A DNA stretch of 64,000 nucleotides from Dromiciops gliroides. Taxonomy: Eukaryota; Chordata; Mammalia; Microbiotheria; Microbiotheriidae. Below the pieces are notes generated by a model. It was not told the origin of the DNA, did not search any database, and saw only the letters and a list, made by a program, of their open reading frames with translations. Each line of letters starts with the position of its first letter. Within the stretch, counting starts at the first letter, position 1. The stretch lies in NCBI RefSeq assembly GCF_019393635.1, contig NC_057862.1:241841941-241905940 (forward strand), in the 5' to 3' direction. This document shows positions 44,643 through 55,427 of this stretch, in pieces. Position numbers and translations under genes: made by a program.

Positions 44643-44957
44643 CAATTACTATTGAGGTTACCACCATCTTCCCATTCATCCATGTTTGAAACATCAGTGT
44701 CATCCTCAATCCCTTATTCACAGTCACTTCACATATCCAACCTGTTGCCAAGTCTTGTTATTTCTATCCTTATGACATTTCTTGTATATCTCCCCTTCTC
44801 TATATCACACCACTACCACCTTGGTTCAGGCCCTCCATTAGTTCTCACCCAGACTATTGAAATAATTTTTGAATTGGTCTGCCTGCTTCAAGTCTCGCCC
44901 AATCCTAATCTATTTTCCACTTAGCTTCCAAAGTGAGTTTCTTAAAGCATACGTCTT

Positions 44958-45110
44958 TTTTTTTTTTTTTTTTGGTGAGGCAATTGGGGTTAAATGACTT
45001 GCCCAGGGTCACACAGCTAGTAAGTGTCAAGTGTCTGAGACTGGATTTGAACTCAGGTACTCCTGACTCCAGGGCCGGTGCTCTATCCACTGTACCACCT
45101 AGCTGCCCCC
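44958..45110 (-). mobile_element. WSINE1-like SINE with target duplication
   Basis: TTAAAGCATAC(G/A)TCTT on both sides (44942-44957, 45111-45126), inside the L2. Confidence 0.95.
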
Positions 45111-45235
45111 TTAAAGCATACATCTTACCAAACATTTTCTCCTATCAATAAACTCTAGTGGCTCCCTATTACTTCCAGGATCAAATATAAGCTCCACTGT
45201 TTGGATTTTAAAGCTCTTTACAACTTGAATAGAAG

Positions 45236-45540
45236 GCTGAGGCCAAGTTGGGAAGAGCTTTGAATGTCAAGAATTTAAGAACTGAACAGTTTTGTGTTTG
45301 ATCCTAGAGACAATAGGACACTATAGGAGTTTATTGAGCGATATGGTCAGGTCTGTTTTTAGGAATATAACTTTGGCAACTATACCAAATAGTTGGAAAA
45401 AGGGAACCAGCCCAAGAAAGGGAGATTTACTAGGAGGCTATTGAGATAGTCCAAATACTCGGTGATGAGGACCTGAATTAATGAGGTGGCTGTGTGAGTG
45501 AAGACACCAAGAGGCCTTTGGTAAGTTACATTGTAAAATC
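45236..45540 (+). mobile_element. L3/CR1-like LINE fragment
   Basis: GAATGTCAAGAATTTAAGAA, GACAATAGGACACTATAGGA, GGAGGCTATTGAGATAGTCC: same family as 16601 and 49480. Confidence 0.5.
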
Positions 45541-45862
45541 TACAATTCCAGTATTTGAGAACCTTTGCAAATTGAAGATAATTACTTACATGGCAATAGA
45601 GATTAATATACTAATATTCCAGGACATTGCCCCATCCCCAGTGGAATTGTAATTCCTCATGTAATTCCTTTTCATCATCTTGCACAGTACTTGGAACATA
45701 GAAGGCACTTGATAAATTTTTGCTGATTGAGTGATCAGATATAGCTTCCAAATGATTTCTCTTGGCACCTTTAAGTAACCTATATTCTATACCTGGTCAG
45801 AGACCACAAAGGTATAAGGTATTCTCTGGGCATAGATTAGTTGTATATTTGCTTGTGAGTGC

Positions 45863-45866
<4 letters not shown>
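45541..45866. other. Spacer with L2/MIR 3' scrap
   Basis: CTTGCACAGTACTTGGAACA then TAGAAGGCACTTGATAAATT at about 45677-45723 is an L2/MIR-type 3' end. Otherwise nothing. Confidence 0.5.

Positions 45867-45893
<27 letters not shown>
45867..45893. repeat. (GT)13 microsatellite
   Basis: Pure GT run. Confidence 0.95.
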
Positions 45894-45895
<2 letters not shown>

Positions 45896-46270
45896 CTGTG
45901 CTTAAAGTAGGAACAATACTGAAGGTATCTTATACCTATTTGATCCACTGTAAATATTTGATAGATGAATGAGTGAGTGAATGAATGAATAATCAAAGTA
46001 ATAAAGTCATTTAAAAATGGATTCCATTTAAAGCAATAGAGCAACTTCTTTGTGATCTATCTATCCCCAAATCATTTCACCACTTCATGTTGGAGAGTTG
46101 TTCTGCATCTATTGTCCCTGATTTATGGGCTTGGACCAAGCATTTTTACACAATTCAGATTAAAGGCATGGAAGACAAATGAACAAATGAACTTTAAAAA
46201 ATGACATACTTTATTTGCTTTCACTATTTTAGGAATTTGTCAACTCTCTGGTTTGGAAGGTCATTCCTGT
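45894..46270. other. No recognised feature
   Basis: About 375 bases, includes a small (GAAT)n patch near 45970-45990. Confidence 0.45.
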
Positions 46271-46810
46271 GTTGAATATTAAATATAGTTTTTGTTCCCA
46301 TCCTCCCACAAGATAATAAAAAGGTCAGAGACATCAATAATATCTCCTACAATTTGTTCACCCAGATCAGAGAAGGCTATTTCTGCCTCTCCTACCAGAA
46401 GTAGGTACCTCACAGAAACCAGATCAGAGAATAGATAGGAAAAACATTATAACAATTTATTTTGTCCCAAGAAGAAAGAACCAGGTTGGAGACCCCCTTC
46501 CTCAGAAGGGAGCTCAGAGACTTCCTCTTTCTGAGGGTATATAAGCTTTTTTGTCCACTGATTACAGGGCATTGTCAGTTTCAATAGTATGATACAAAAA
46601 TCAACCCAGAAGCAAAAAACAGTTTAACAATTTCAGTTATAACAAGTATGGAGGAAATACAGAAGCATCATGATATGACTACAGGATTCCAAAAAAGGGT
46701 TTGGCAAGAATGAGGATGCCCAGATGTCACCATATGATAGGGACTTACTATCCTGAAGGAAAAGAAGTTACTAGGTAGGGTCTTTTATCTGCTAGCTATC
46801 TGGGTTCAGT
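46271..46810 (-). mobile_element. Probable LTR, unnamed family
   Basis: On the minus strand a TATATA box (plus about 46537-46543) is followed about 80 bp later by AATAAA (plus 46457-46462), and the 3' end is ...TAATATTCAACA (plus 46271). The U3 end is not fixed. No target repeat seen. Confidence 0.4.
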
Positions 46811-46879
46811 TTGGAGTTCAGTTGAAGGACATTTTGCTCCTATTAATCCTACTAATCCAGGGTTTCAAAATACTTTTGC

Positions 46880-47028
46880 GGGGCAGCTAGGTAGTACAAT
46901 GGATAGAGCACCGGCCCTGGATTCAGGAGTACCTGGGTTCAAATCCGGCCTCAGACACTTGACATGTACTAGCTGTGTGACCCTGGACAAGTCACTTAAC
47001 CCCAATTGCCTCACCAAAAAAAAAAAAG
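46880..47028 (+). mobile_element. WSINE1-like SINE
   Basis: Full body; near-matching CAAAATACTTTTG and CAAAAAACTTTTG on the two sides. Confidence 0.93.
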
Positions 47029-47137
47029 CAACAAAAAACTTTTGGATAAGAAGGCACCTTCATCAAATACAGGTGATCCATACATTCACATTAACACCTG
47101 GAATACAGCAACTAACACCGGAGAACTTCTTGTTTTT

Positions 47138-47375
47138 GTTCAGTCATTTCAGTCAAGTCCAACTCCTCATGACCCCAAATGGGGTTTTCTTGTCAGAGAT
47201 ACTAGAGTGATTTGCCCTTTTCTTCTCCAGATCATTTTAAAGATGAGGAACTGAGGCAAACCTGGTTAAATGACTTGCACAGTGTCTGAGGCAGGATTTG
47301 AACTCATTGAATTCAAGATGAGTCTTGCTGATTCCAAGCCTAGTGCTTTATCCACTGCTCCACCTAGGTGCCCAA
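47138..47375 (-). mobile_element. CORE-SINE with RTE-type tail
   Basis: GTTCAGTCATTTCAGTCAAG, GACCCCAAATGGGGTTTTCT, TAAAGATGAGGAACTGAGGC, GTGCTTTATCCACTGCTCCA. Confidence 0.8.
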
Positions 47376-47645
47376 CCCACCCATCAGCAAAGAGGAATGC
47401 AAATACCAGAACTGAGGTGTGGAAGAAATTGACCCTCACAGTGTTTCATTTCCTTGTTTCAAACGGAGCTCAGTGTTGTTATCTTCATGTTTCTATTGAA
47501 TCTTTGTTTTTGTTTTGTTTTCTAGAGCAAATGAGCCTTTTTTATTTTGCTCAAAACAAGTGCCAAAGCAGAGAATCATCTCTGCTCTTGACACAGATAT
47601 AGCTATTTGCTTTGTACTCACTGGGTCACTCTTCAATAATCATTT
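47376..47645. other. No recognised feature
   Basis: Spacer, no gene. Confidence 0.4.
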
Positions 47646-47790
47646 TGCTTCAATTCAATTCAACAGGCTTACTCTATAAGCACTTAATTCTTAAGTGCTT
47701 ACTATGTGCAAAGCCCTGTGTGTTAAGCAGTAGGAGTACAAAGACACAAAAAACCCAGTCCCTTAAGGAACTTACATTCTGCTTTTCTCT
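47646..47790 (+). mobile_element. L3/CR1-like LINE tail
   Basis: TTAAGTGCTTACTATGTGCA, AAGCCCTGTGTGTTAAGCAG, CCCTTAAGGAACTTACATTC. Confidence 0.55.
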
Positions 47791-48609
47791 GTAGCAGCCC
47801 TGTCTGTGTGAGATTATAAAACAATAAAGAAACAAAAAGGCAGCTAGGAAGGGGCATTGCTATCTTTGCAGTGTGGCTGCCAAGTCAGGGCCCAACAAAG
47901 ACTCAGCTCCCTTTTCAGTGTTTGATTGGGCAATGTTAACTCCACCTGGAAGCCAATGTGACAAAGAAGAATGAATAGCTTTATCTGATATCTCCTACCA
48001 CTAATTATTTGAGGTTCACTGGGCCCTCAAAGCCGCTTCAGCTTTTTTTTTTCTCTTCTATTGCTAATCCTCTGAGGATTCCTGATTCATAAAAGGATGG
48101 CATGTAGTCTTTGCCAGGGGCTTCTCCAATGGTCTTGGGGACACTGCCAGGTGTTTTTCTATTGGTTTCAAGGGTACAGATCTTCTCTCTGCTATAGAAT
48201 GTAGGTTTTAGCTATAGTCCTCAGAAGTACCTGATGTCTACCTCACCTCCCATTTGCTAGACTGTAGTGACTAGGAAGCTTCTTGATGAAAGATATCTGT
48301 AACTCTTGGTCACAACCAAAGACTATGAACAAAAAGGGATTCTGAACAAGGGCTGCATGAGTGCTCCCAGTCTAAGATTGTCTCTAACTCCCTATGTCTG
48401 GGACTGAATGGTAGTCCTTTATCCCAGACAACTATCTGATTTAGGGTTTGAAATTCCCAAGGTCCTCACCATATGCTTGGTATGCAAATGAATTTAAGAT
48501 ATAACAAAAGATATACAAAGGTGACAAAGTCATTGTCTTCTACCTCCCTGGCCCCAATTCCTTACTTTATATGTATATGTCCGGATATTAAGCTCCCAGG
48601 TTTTTGTTA
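47791..48609. other. No recognised feature
   Basis: About 820 bases, repeat-poor. No frame or splice pattern stands out. Confidence 0.45.
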
Positions 48610-48685
48610 TCCTACATATTTATGAAAACTTGCTTACTATGTACAAGGCTCTGGACTGGGTACTTGGGATATAAAGACAATTTTT

Positions 48686-48825
48686 TTTTTTGGGTGGGTC
48701 AATGAGGGCTAATCCCTCATTGGATCACATAGCTAGTAAGTGTAAAGTGTCTGAGGCTAGATTTGAACTCAGAGCCTCCTGAATCCAGGGCCGGTGCTTT
48801 ATCCACTGCACCATCTAGCTGCCCC
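48686..48825 (-). mobile_element. WSINE1-like SINE with 16-bp target duplication
   Basis: TATAAAGA(C/T)AATTTTT on both sides (48670-48685, 48826-48841). The core is altered (AATCCCTCATTGGATCACAT). Confidence 0.93.
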
Positions 48826-48842
48826 TATAAAGATAATTTTTA

Positions 48843-49432
48843 ATTTAATTTAATTTTTATTTAAAGTTTTGAGTTCCAAATTTTATCCTTCCTTCCTTCC
48901 CTTCCTCCCCTCCCCCCTCCTTGAGGCCATAAACAATTAGATATAGGTTATACATGTGTAAATATGGAAAATATTACCATATTAGTCATTTTGTATAAGA
49001 GAACTCGAAGAAAAGAAAAAAATGAAAGAAAGTGAAAAAGAGCATGCTTTGGTCTATGTTCAATCAATATCAGTTCTTTCTTTGGAGGTAGATAGTATGT
49101 TTCACCATTAGTCCTTTGGGGTTGTCTTGGATGATTATATTACTGAGAATAGTTGTCATTTACGGTTCTTCATCAAACAATATTTCTGTCACTGATGTTC
49201 ACTTCCCTATACATCAATTCATAAAAGTCTTTCCAGGTCTTTCTGAAATCATCCTGCTTGCCATTTCTTGTAGCACAACAATATTCCATCACCATCATAT
49301 ACCACAGCTTGTTCATCCATTCTGCAATTGATGGGCATCCCCTCAATTTCCAATTCTTTCCTACCACAAAAAGCGCTGCTATAAATATTTTTGTACAGAT
49401 AGGTCTTTTTCTCTTTTGGGGGATGAAAGACA
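48843..49432 (-). mobile_element. L1 3' end
   Basis: Minus L1: TTTTGAGTTCCAAATTTTAT to AATATTCCATCACCATCATA and CTTTTTCTCTTTTGGGGGAT. The minus frame at 49173-49433 is the ORF2 C-terminus (YCCATRNGKQDDFRKTWKDF). Confidence 0.88.
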
Positions 49433-50313
49433 ATGTTTAAAAGTTCTTGTCCTCAAGGAGCTTACATTCTACTGGTTGTATATAATAAATAAATAAATGT
49501 AAGATAATTTGTTTAAAAGAAAGAGTACTAAGCATGAGGGTGATCAGGGAATCAGGACAGTACCTTAGAGAAACATCTACTGTTGGAAGTAATGAGGGCC
49601 TGAACTAGGATGTTGGCTATGTGAGTAGAGAAAAAGAGACAAATGAAACAGATGTGGAGGTAAAATCAACTGGACTTGACCATTGATAAAAATAAGTAGG
49701 ATGAAGGAGAGTGAAGAGTTGAAGATGTCCCCTAAGTTCTGAACCTAAATGACTACAAGGACTTTGATGGAGATAAACAAGTTGAAAGGAAGGTTGCCTT
49801 TTGAAAGGAAGGAGTGAAGATTTCTGCTTTGGACCTGTTGAGTTTGAAATGGGGAAAAACAACATACAAAAAGAAGCTGAAAAGTGTGTAGGGGGTGCAG
49901 AAGAAGCTACCCCAAGTGGGAGTATGATGGAAAAGTCCAAAGGAATGAAGTGAGGTAGGAATAAAGAGATGGCTGAACTGGACTCACTCCTTGCCTCACT
50001 CCTTAAATGGAGAGAGGAAAAAGAGAATAAGAGCAGAAATGATTATTTTCTTTAAAGTCCACTGAGTGGAAGGCTTTTCCTCCTCAGTAACTTTTCCTCT
50101 TCAACACAGCTGTCTTTCCAGAGGTGGGGAAACACTCTTTACCAAGAAGCCAGGGCAAATGTGTCATCCCAAGTGACTTCATGGTGCCATCAGAATGGTC
50201 CAGTTCTATGGAAAGCAATCAAGCCAGAACAGACTGGCAAGACTACTTCTATTACTTCAGTTACATGATTTTAGTTAGTATGAATTCAGTTCTGCCTTTT
50301 AAAAATTTGCATT

Positions 50314-50368
50314 TGTTAAAAATTGTTTTTACATGGAATTAGGGAAAATAAACTACTAAATAATTTTT
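50314..50368 (+). mobile_element. 55-bp L1 3' tip insertion
   Basis: TTTTTACATGGAATTAGGG then AAAATAAACTAC is the last part of an L1 end. AAAATTTGCATT lies on both sides (50302-50313 and 50369-50380). Confidence 0.85.
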
Positions 50369-51064
50369 AAAATTTGCATTATTTCACAAAGATCATTCCA
50401 GATTTCTTTATATTTCTCATACTTGTCTCTTTTAATTGTACTCTAGCACTCCATTACATTAATATACTACAATTTATATAAGCATTTCATTGTTGTTAGA
50501 CATCTTAGGTTGTTTTTTTTTTCCAGTTACAAACAGGACTCAGTTCTGCTATGATAGTTTTGAATAGTTAGCCCCCTTTTTTGTTTGGTTTTGATAAAAC
50601 TTTCAAAACAAAGGAAATCTTGGGTCAAATGTCATGTTTTCATTAACTTTCACTGTTTATACTGCCCTATTACTTTCCAAAAACATTTTCAAGTCTATAA
50701 TTCCACTGGCATTGAGTGAGCACACCAGTTTCTCTGTAACCCTGCCAACACTGTTTCATGGGTTTCCATTATTTTTGCCAATTTGAGGGGGGGGCATGGT
50801 ATTTCAGATGTTTAATTTTTATTCCTTTGACTATTAATGAGGTTGAATATTTTTCAAGTGATTACAAACAATTAAAAAAAATTATGCTGGGCCTCCCAAT
50901 TTTTCCAAGGCTAGAAATGAAGAGATTATTCACAGACCTAATCCTTTTTGGTGATCAATATGGGAACTTTAACTGGTTCCATTTTTGACCTGGACCAACT
51001 TATCTTGCCTTAGGCAACCTGGTTCCTTATTGCTAATCCTTTCCAGGATTATGATATTAGGCAA

Positions 51065-51285
51065 AACAAAAGGCATTGAGGTGGGGTCTGAACTTGGGGT
51101 CAGAAAGATCTTCGTTCAAATCCACTTAATAACTATGTGACTCTGGACAAATCACTTGACCTCTATCTGTCTCAATACTAAAAGCACTTACCTCACGGGG
51201 TTGTTAGAAGATCAAATGAGATAAAAAAAATACCTAAAACATTTTGTCAACCTTTAAACACTATATAAGTGATAATTATTGTTTC
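51065..51285 (+). mobile_element. MIR-like CORE-SINE
   Basis: TGAACTTGGGGTCAGAAAGA, AATAACTATGTGACTCTGGA, ACCTCACGGGGTTGTTAGAA. Confidence 0.7.
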
Positions 51286-51543
51286 TAGTTCTAGTTCTTT
51301 GCTATAACTCCTTCTATATTTTAATGTCAAACATATCTTTATATTTGCCATAAATATTTCCCAGTCTGTTTTTTTTTATTCATATATTTTGTTATGCAGG
51401 AATTTTTCATTTTAATGTAACCAAGCACACTTCTCTTTTCCTAATAATTCTTTCTATTTCTTGAATGAGAAAAAAAGTTCTCTGTCCCCCATGATCCATA
51501 TAAGGACCTTATTCTACCTTAACTCATTTTTCAATAGGTTTTT

Positions 51544-51687
51544 TTTTTTTTAATGAGGCAATTGGGGTTAAGTGACTTGCCCAGGGTCACACAGCTAGTG
51601 AGTGTCAAGTGTCTGAGGCCGGATTTGAACCCAGGTACTCCTGACTCCAGGGCCAGTGCTCTATCCACTGCGCCATCTAGCTGCCCC
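51544..51687 (-). mobile_element. WSINE1-like SINE with 12-bp target duplication
   Basis: CAATAGGTTTTT on both sides (51532-51543 and 51688-51699). Confidence 0.95.
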
Positions 51688-52085
51688 CAATAGGTTTTTA
51701 AAAATGTTTAAATCTGTCATCTAGCTGGAATTTTTTGAGGCATATGGCTTATGATGTGGATTCAGATCCATATCACTCCAAGCTGCTGACAGTTCTTTCA
51801 ACATACATTTGTTAAGTAATAAATCCTTTCCCTGGTTTTTATTTTCTATCAATTTAAGACAATTTTTGTGTAGACTTATGGTTAGACGCTTTATGTATCT
51901 GACTTATTTCTCTTGTTTTTCCCATTACCATATCATTTGGTTGATAATGGCCTTGTATATGTTTTAAAACTTGGAGGGAAAGATCACCTTCTTTAGTGCC
52001 ATTTATATTTGGTTCTTAATGTATGCCTGTTATTCTCGCCTGGTTGTTTCTCATTTTAATTTTGCTATCATTTTATCCAGGTCTA

Positions 52086-52288
52086 CAGGGTGGGCCAAAA
52101 GTTAATAAAGGGGTCTGATGTTTTACTAACTTTTTGAAAATTATTTTTTCTTCATTTTTTGCCATTTAAAAGATTTGACTTTTCACACATGATGTAAATT
52201 CATTTCCTATAAATACTTATATGTGATGCTATACTCTTGTAATTAAAAATAAAGGAGTTATTAAATACTTGTGACTTTTGGCCCACTG
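52086..52288. mobile_element. Mariner-type MITE
   Basis: 203 bp bounded by TA (52084-52085 and 52289-52290). Left end CAGGGTGGGCCAAAAGT. The right end, ACTTTTGGCCCACTG, is its inverted repeat apart from a 2-base gap. TA target sites and CAG...GGCCAAAAGT ends are of Tc1/mariner type. There is no transposase frame, so it would depend on a transposase made elsewhere. Confidence 0.88.
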
Positions 52289-52307
52289 TATAAAGAAATC
52301 TCGATAG

Positions 52308-52464
52308 GGGGCCGCTAGGTGGCACAGGGGATAAAGCACTGGCCCTGGATTCAGGAGGACCTGAGTTCAAATCCAGCTTCAGACTCTTGACCCTTATTAG
52401 CTGTGTGACCCTGGGCAAGTCACTTCACCTCCATTGCCCCTCCCTCCAAAAAACAAACAAAAAC
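52308..52464 (+). mobile_element. WSINE1-like SINE with 15-bp target duplication
   Basis: AAGAAATCTC(G/A)ATAG on both sides (52293-52307 and 52465-52479), immediately after the MITE. Confidence 0.95.
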
Positions 52465-52735
52465 AAGAAATCTCAATAGCTCAATTGGTATTGCATTAAA
52501 TATACATACATTTTTTGGGGGGGATATTCTCATTTTTACCACATTAATCCAACTCATCCATGCACATTGAATGCTCATATTTAATTTCCTTCAGTCATTA
52601 TAGTCTTACAGGTTTATGATTGTCATGTGTATTTTAGGTAGGTTAATTTATAAATAAACATCTGATGCTTTTTAGTGTTATTGTAAATGGGCTCTCCTTT
52701 TAATGTTTTCTTGAAATTTATTGCTAGTAAATAAG

Positions 52736-53169
52736 AATGTCTTCTAACACACATTGCCATAGATGCAGAGCATATAAAAAAATTAAAATCTTGGATGAAT
52801 CCCTTAAGAAGCTTTTGATTCTTATGATTAAAGACCCAGTCACCTCTGCCTAGCTCTCAATATCAGAAAAAGGTGACAGAAAAACAGAAGAATCCCTTCT
52901 CTGTGAAGTATTGGAAAGAATTGAGAAACTACATTTGAACAAAAGGACAGTTAAATTGCTGACTTAAAAGAAGAGAATAAAGGCCTGGCAGAAACAGCAG
53001 GAGGTACGCAGTATGTAGTACATACGACAGGAAGGCATTTGTCATAGAGATAAAGGCTGCCTGGGCGCCAACGTTCAGATAACTTTGAACCATTGATCTC
53101 GCCTTTGAGGAAACTGATGCTAATGAGGAAGAATCAGGCAGAGAAATGCCTTTTTAACAACAAAGGGAT
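52736..53169. other. No recognised feature
   Basis: About 430 bases, no gene or named repeat. Confidence 0.45.
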
Positions 53170-53440
53170 GACTGTATATACATATATGTGTATGTGTGTG
53201 TATGTATATGCATGCTATATAGAATAGATTTAATTATAGATTTAATATATTCCATATATTTTGTTATATGTTATATAGTCCAATTAATATAGATTTAGTT
53301 ATATGATATAGTCTATATAATATAGATTTAGTTATGTAGTATATATACTATATTTGGTTATATACTATATAGTACATATATATTTAGTTATATGTCATAT
53401 AACTACATTATATATAATATATTTTAAAAACTATATGTTA
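53170..53440. repeat. AT-rich degenerate minisatellite
   Basis: Repeated variants of TATAGATTTAGTTATATGAT at about 53230-53415, with unit spacing of roughly 30-40 bases and many self-complementary TATATA stretches. Confidence 0.7.
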
Positions 53441-53513
53441 TTTAATTTTTGGCTGATGGGAAATATGCTAGCAAAGTTTATCTTGACTTGTTATTTGTCT
53501 TTGGGTTTCTTTT

Positions 53514-53633
53514 CTTTTCTTTTCTTAAATTATATTTTATTTTTTCAATGAGCAAAAATCCACCTTCTCACATGCCCATTCAAACTCACCCCCTCTTCTA
53601 CCCCGTCACACTGAGAATAAAAGAGAAACCAGA
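53514..53633 (-). mobile_element. 120-bp L1-type 3' end insertion
   Basis: TTTTTTCAATGAGCAAAAAT, CCACCTTCTCACATGCCCAT, between copies of CTTTGGGTTTCTTTT (53499-53513 and 53634-53648). A different 3' UTR type from most L1 ends here. Confidence 0.75.
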
Positions 53634-53648
53634 CTTTGGGTTTCTTTT

Positions 53649-54299
53649 ATACATTGGTGAAAGTCTGGAACATTTGGGTTTTTTTTCTTGGTACTTAGTT
53701 GCAGTTTGCTTTTGGACATTTGCATTAAAATACAAATGTAACAGAAGCAATCCCATTGTAGAATATACTTTGGCCCAGCACTTTTAGCACAATGCCTCAG
53801 TGCTTAGCAGTTTCTGGCACATAGTAGGTACTTAATACATTTTTTACTTGTTGACTGGCTCTGTAGGGGATAGAATTGAAGTTTCTGCCCTTTGCTAAAG
53901 AATATACTGAACCAGAGGCTACTGGTTGGTCATTAATTTCCTCCCTACCTCCCCCTTCCTCTCCCCCTTCCCCTGCAGTAGAGAGAGAGGAACTATGAAA
54001 CTAAATCATAGAGCTTTGGCCAGAGTCAAGTGGAGGTGAATGATTATACCCTCTGTGGAATTCCACAGGATTCCACCTTTTCCTTCTGTTTTGGAAGTCT
54101 CTCTTGAACTTCTTATGACTAATGAGTACCTGTGCTGCCCATATGAGCCTGAGTCTATGCCTTAGGCCTCTAACTGTCCCTTCATCAAACAATTCATCTT
54201 GTCCCAGTTCTGTAGACAGCCTGCTGTATACCTGACTTGCACAGTCTTCCTCAGGAGAGCAAAAAAATAATTTCCTGAGAAAGTTCAGGAAAATTGGGC
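53649..54299. other. No gene; L2/MIR 3' scrap
   Basis: GCACATAGTAGGTACTTAAT near 53817 is an L2/MIR-type end. The minus frame 54001-54306 (101 codons) shows no family I know. Confidence 0.45.
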
Positions 54300-54485
54300 T
54301 AATCATCTGAACATAGATTTAGAATTGGAAGGGACCTTAGAGGCTACTGAATTCAACGTCCTCATTTTATAGATGAAGTAACCACAGATAGGTTAAAGTG
54401 ATTTGGCCACTGTCATAGAGCTAGTAAGTATCTGAGGTAGGATTTAACACAATACTCTATCCACTGTGTGGTCCTAGTTGCCTTA
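54300..54485 (+). mobile_element. CR1/MIR-like fragment
   Basis: AACATAGATTTAGAATTGGA, AGGGACCTTAGAGGCTACTG, ATTTTATAGATGAAGTAACC, GGTTAAAGTGATTTGGCCAC. Confidence 0.6.
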
Positions 54486-54687
54486 TATCCCTTAGTGGGG
54501 AAGGAGTGCCTCAAACTATTTCTCCCGGGTTTGACTCCCTTCCCACTAAAATCCACTTACATGGAGACCACATGTAAAGAATGGCAGATAAGCTCATTTA
54601 TCCAAACCAGTAGTAAACATAAACCAGAGAAATTAAATAGATGAGAATGTAGGGACAAAGCACAGAGTGAACGAACTCTCCCACTGG

Positions 54688-54690
<3 letters not shown>

Positions 54691-54746
<56 letters not shown>

Positions 54747-54905
54747 GGAGAGAGAGAGACAGAGAGACAGAGAGACAGAGAGCCAGAGCCAGAGTCAGAG
54801 CCAGAGCCAGAGCCAGAGCCAGAAAGCCAGAGAGACAAACAGAGATAGAGAGACACACACAGAGAGATAGACAGAGACAGACAGAGACAGACAGAGACAG
54901 AGAGA
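54691..54905. repeat. Compound (GT)n-(GA)n-(GAGCCA)n-(GACA)n tract
   Basis: (TG)21 at 54691-54732, GA-rich to about 54780, hexamer GAGCCA units at about 54780-54830, then AGACAGAC units to 54905. Frames across it are artefacts. Confidence 0.93.
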
Positions 54906-55084
54906 ATTTCAGTTCTCACCCAAGGCGAAATTCCCAGAAGTCTTTAGTGTGGAACACTAAGGATAGTGATGTGATGGAAATGCAGGTTCTTCTACATGTT
55001 AACTTCTTCCTAGAATCTTTCTTTCCCTTCAGGGATCTCTCCATGAAGAAAAATGGGAACTATGTGCTTTCCCTTTCAAAGGGA

Positions 55085-55300
55085 AGCCAGAAGAAAAGGA
55101 CCTGGAGTCAGGAAAACTCCTCTTTATGAGTTCAAATCCAGCCTCAGACACTTACTAGTTTTGTGACCCTGTGCAAGTCACTTAACCTGTTTGCCTCAGT
55201 TTCTTCATCTCTAAAATGATCTGGAGAAGGAAATGGCAAACCACTCCTGTATCTTTGCCAAGAAAACCTCAAATGAGGACTCGACTGAACAACAATAAGA
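55085..55300 (+). mobile_element. CORE-SINE with RTE-type tail
   Basis: AGGACCTGGAGTCAGGAAAA, CTTACTAGTTTTGTGACCCT, GATCTGGAGAAGGAAATGGC, ending CTCGACTGAACAACAATAAG. Confidence 0.8.
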
Positions 55301-55302
55301 GT

Positions 55303-55425
55303 CCATCTAGACCAACCTGTTCATCTAAGAATGAGGAAACTGAGGTACAAAGAATGACATGTAACATCCCACATGTGATAAGTACCAGAGGTAAAATCTG
55401 AACCCATGTCTTCTCATTCTAGATG
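55303..55425 (+). mobile_element. CR1/MIR-like fragment
   Basis: GTCCATCTAGACCAACCTGT, GAGGAAACTGAGGTACAAAG. Confidence 0.5.
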
Positions 55426-55427
55426 AC

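Larger units (their letters stand above)
43085..45235 (+). mobile_element. L2 LINE remnant with reverse-transcriptase YADD box
   Basis: Plus-strand sequence of CR1/L2-clade type. The frame at 43817-44215 encodes [20 protein letters not shown] with the RT active-site YADD, then [20 protein letters not shown], typical of L2 ORF2. After an RTE-like insertion it continues from about 44645 and ends at TTTAAAGCTCTTTACAACTTG near 45230. Stops and insertions show it is dead. Confidence 0.8.
48610..50025 (+). mobile_element. L3/CR1-like LINE, split by a SINE and an L1
   Basis: Left piece 48610-48685 (CTTGCTTACTATGTACAAGG). Right piece from 49433 (CTTGTCCTCAAGGAGCTTAC), running to TGAGGGCCTGAACTAGGATG and GGACCTGTTGAGTTTGAAAT near 49850. 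Family name is from memory. Confidence 0.5.
50270..52735 (-). mobile_element. Decayed L1 ORF2, minus strand, with many insertions
   Basis: Minus-strand L1 text from the ORF2 C-terminus (CTCTAGCACTCCATTACATT) back through the RT region (CATTACCATATCATTTGGTT) to about 52735. It hosts a 55-bp L1 tip, a MIR-like stretch (51065-51285), two SINEs and a MITE. Confidence 0.7.
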
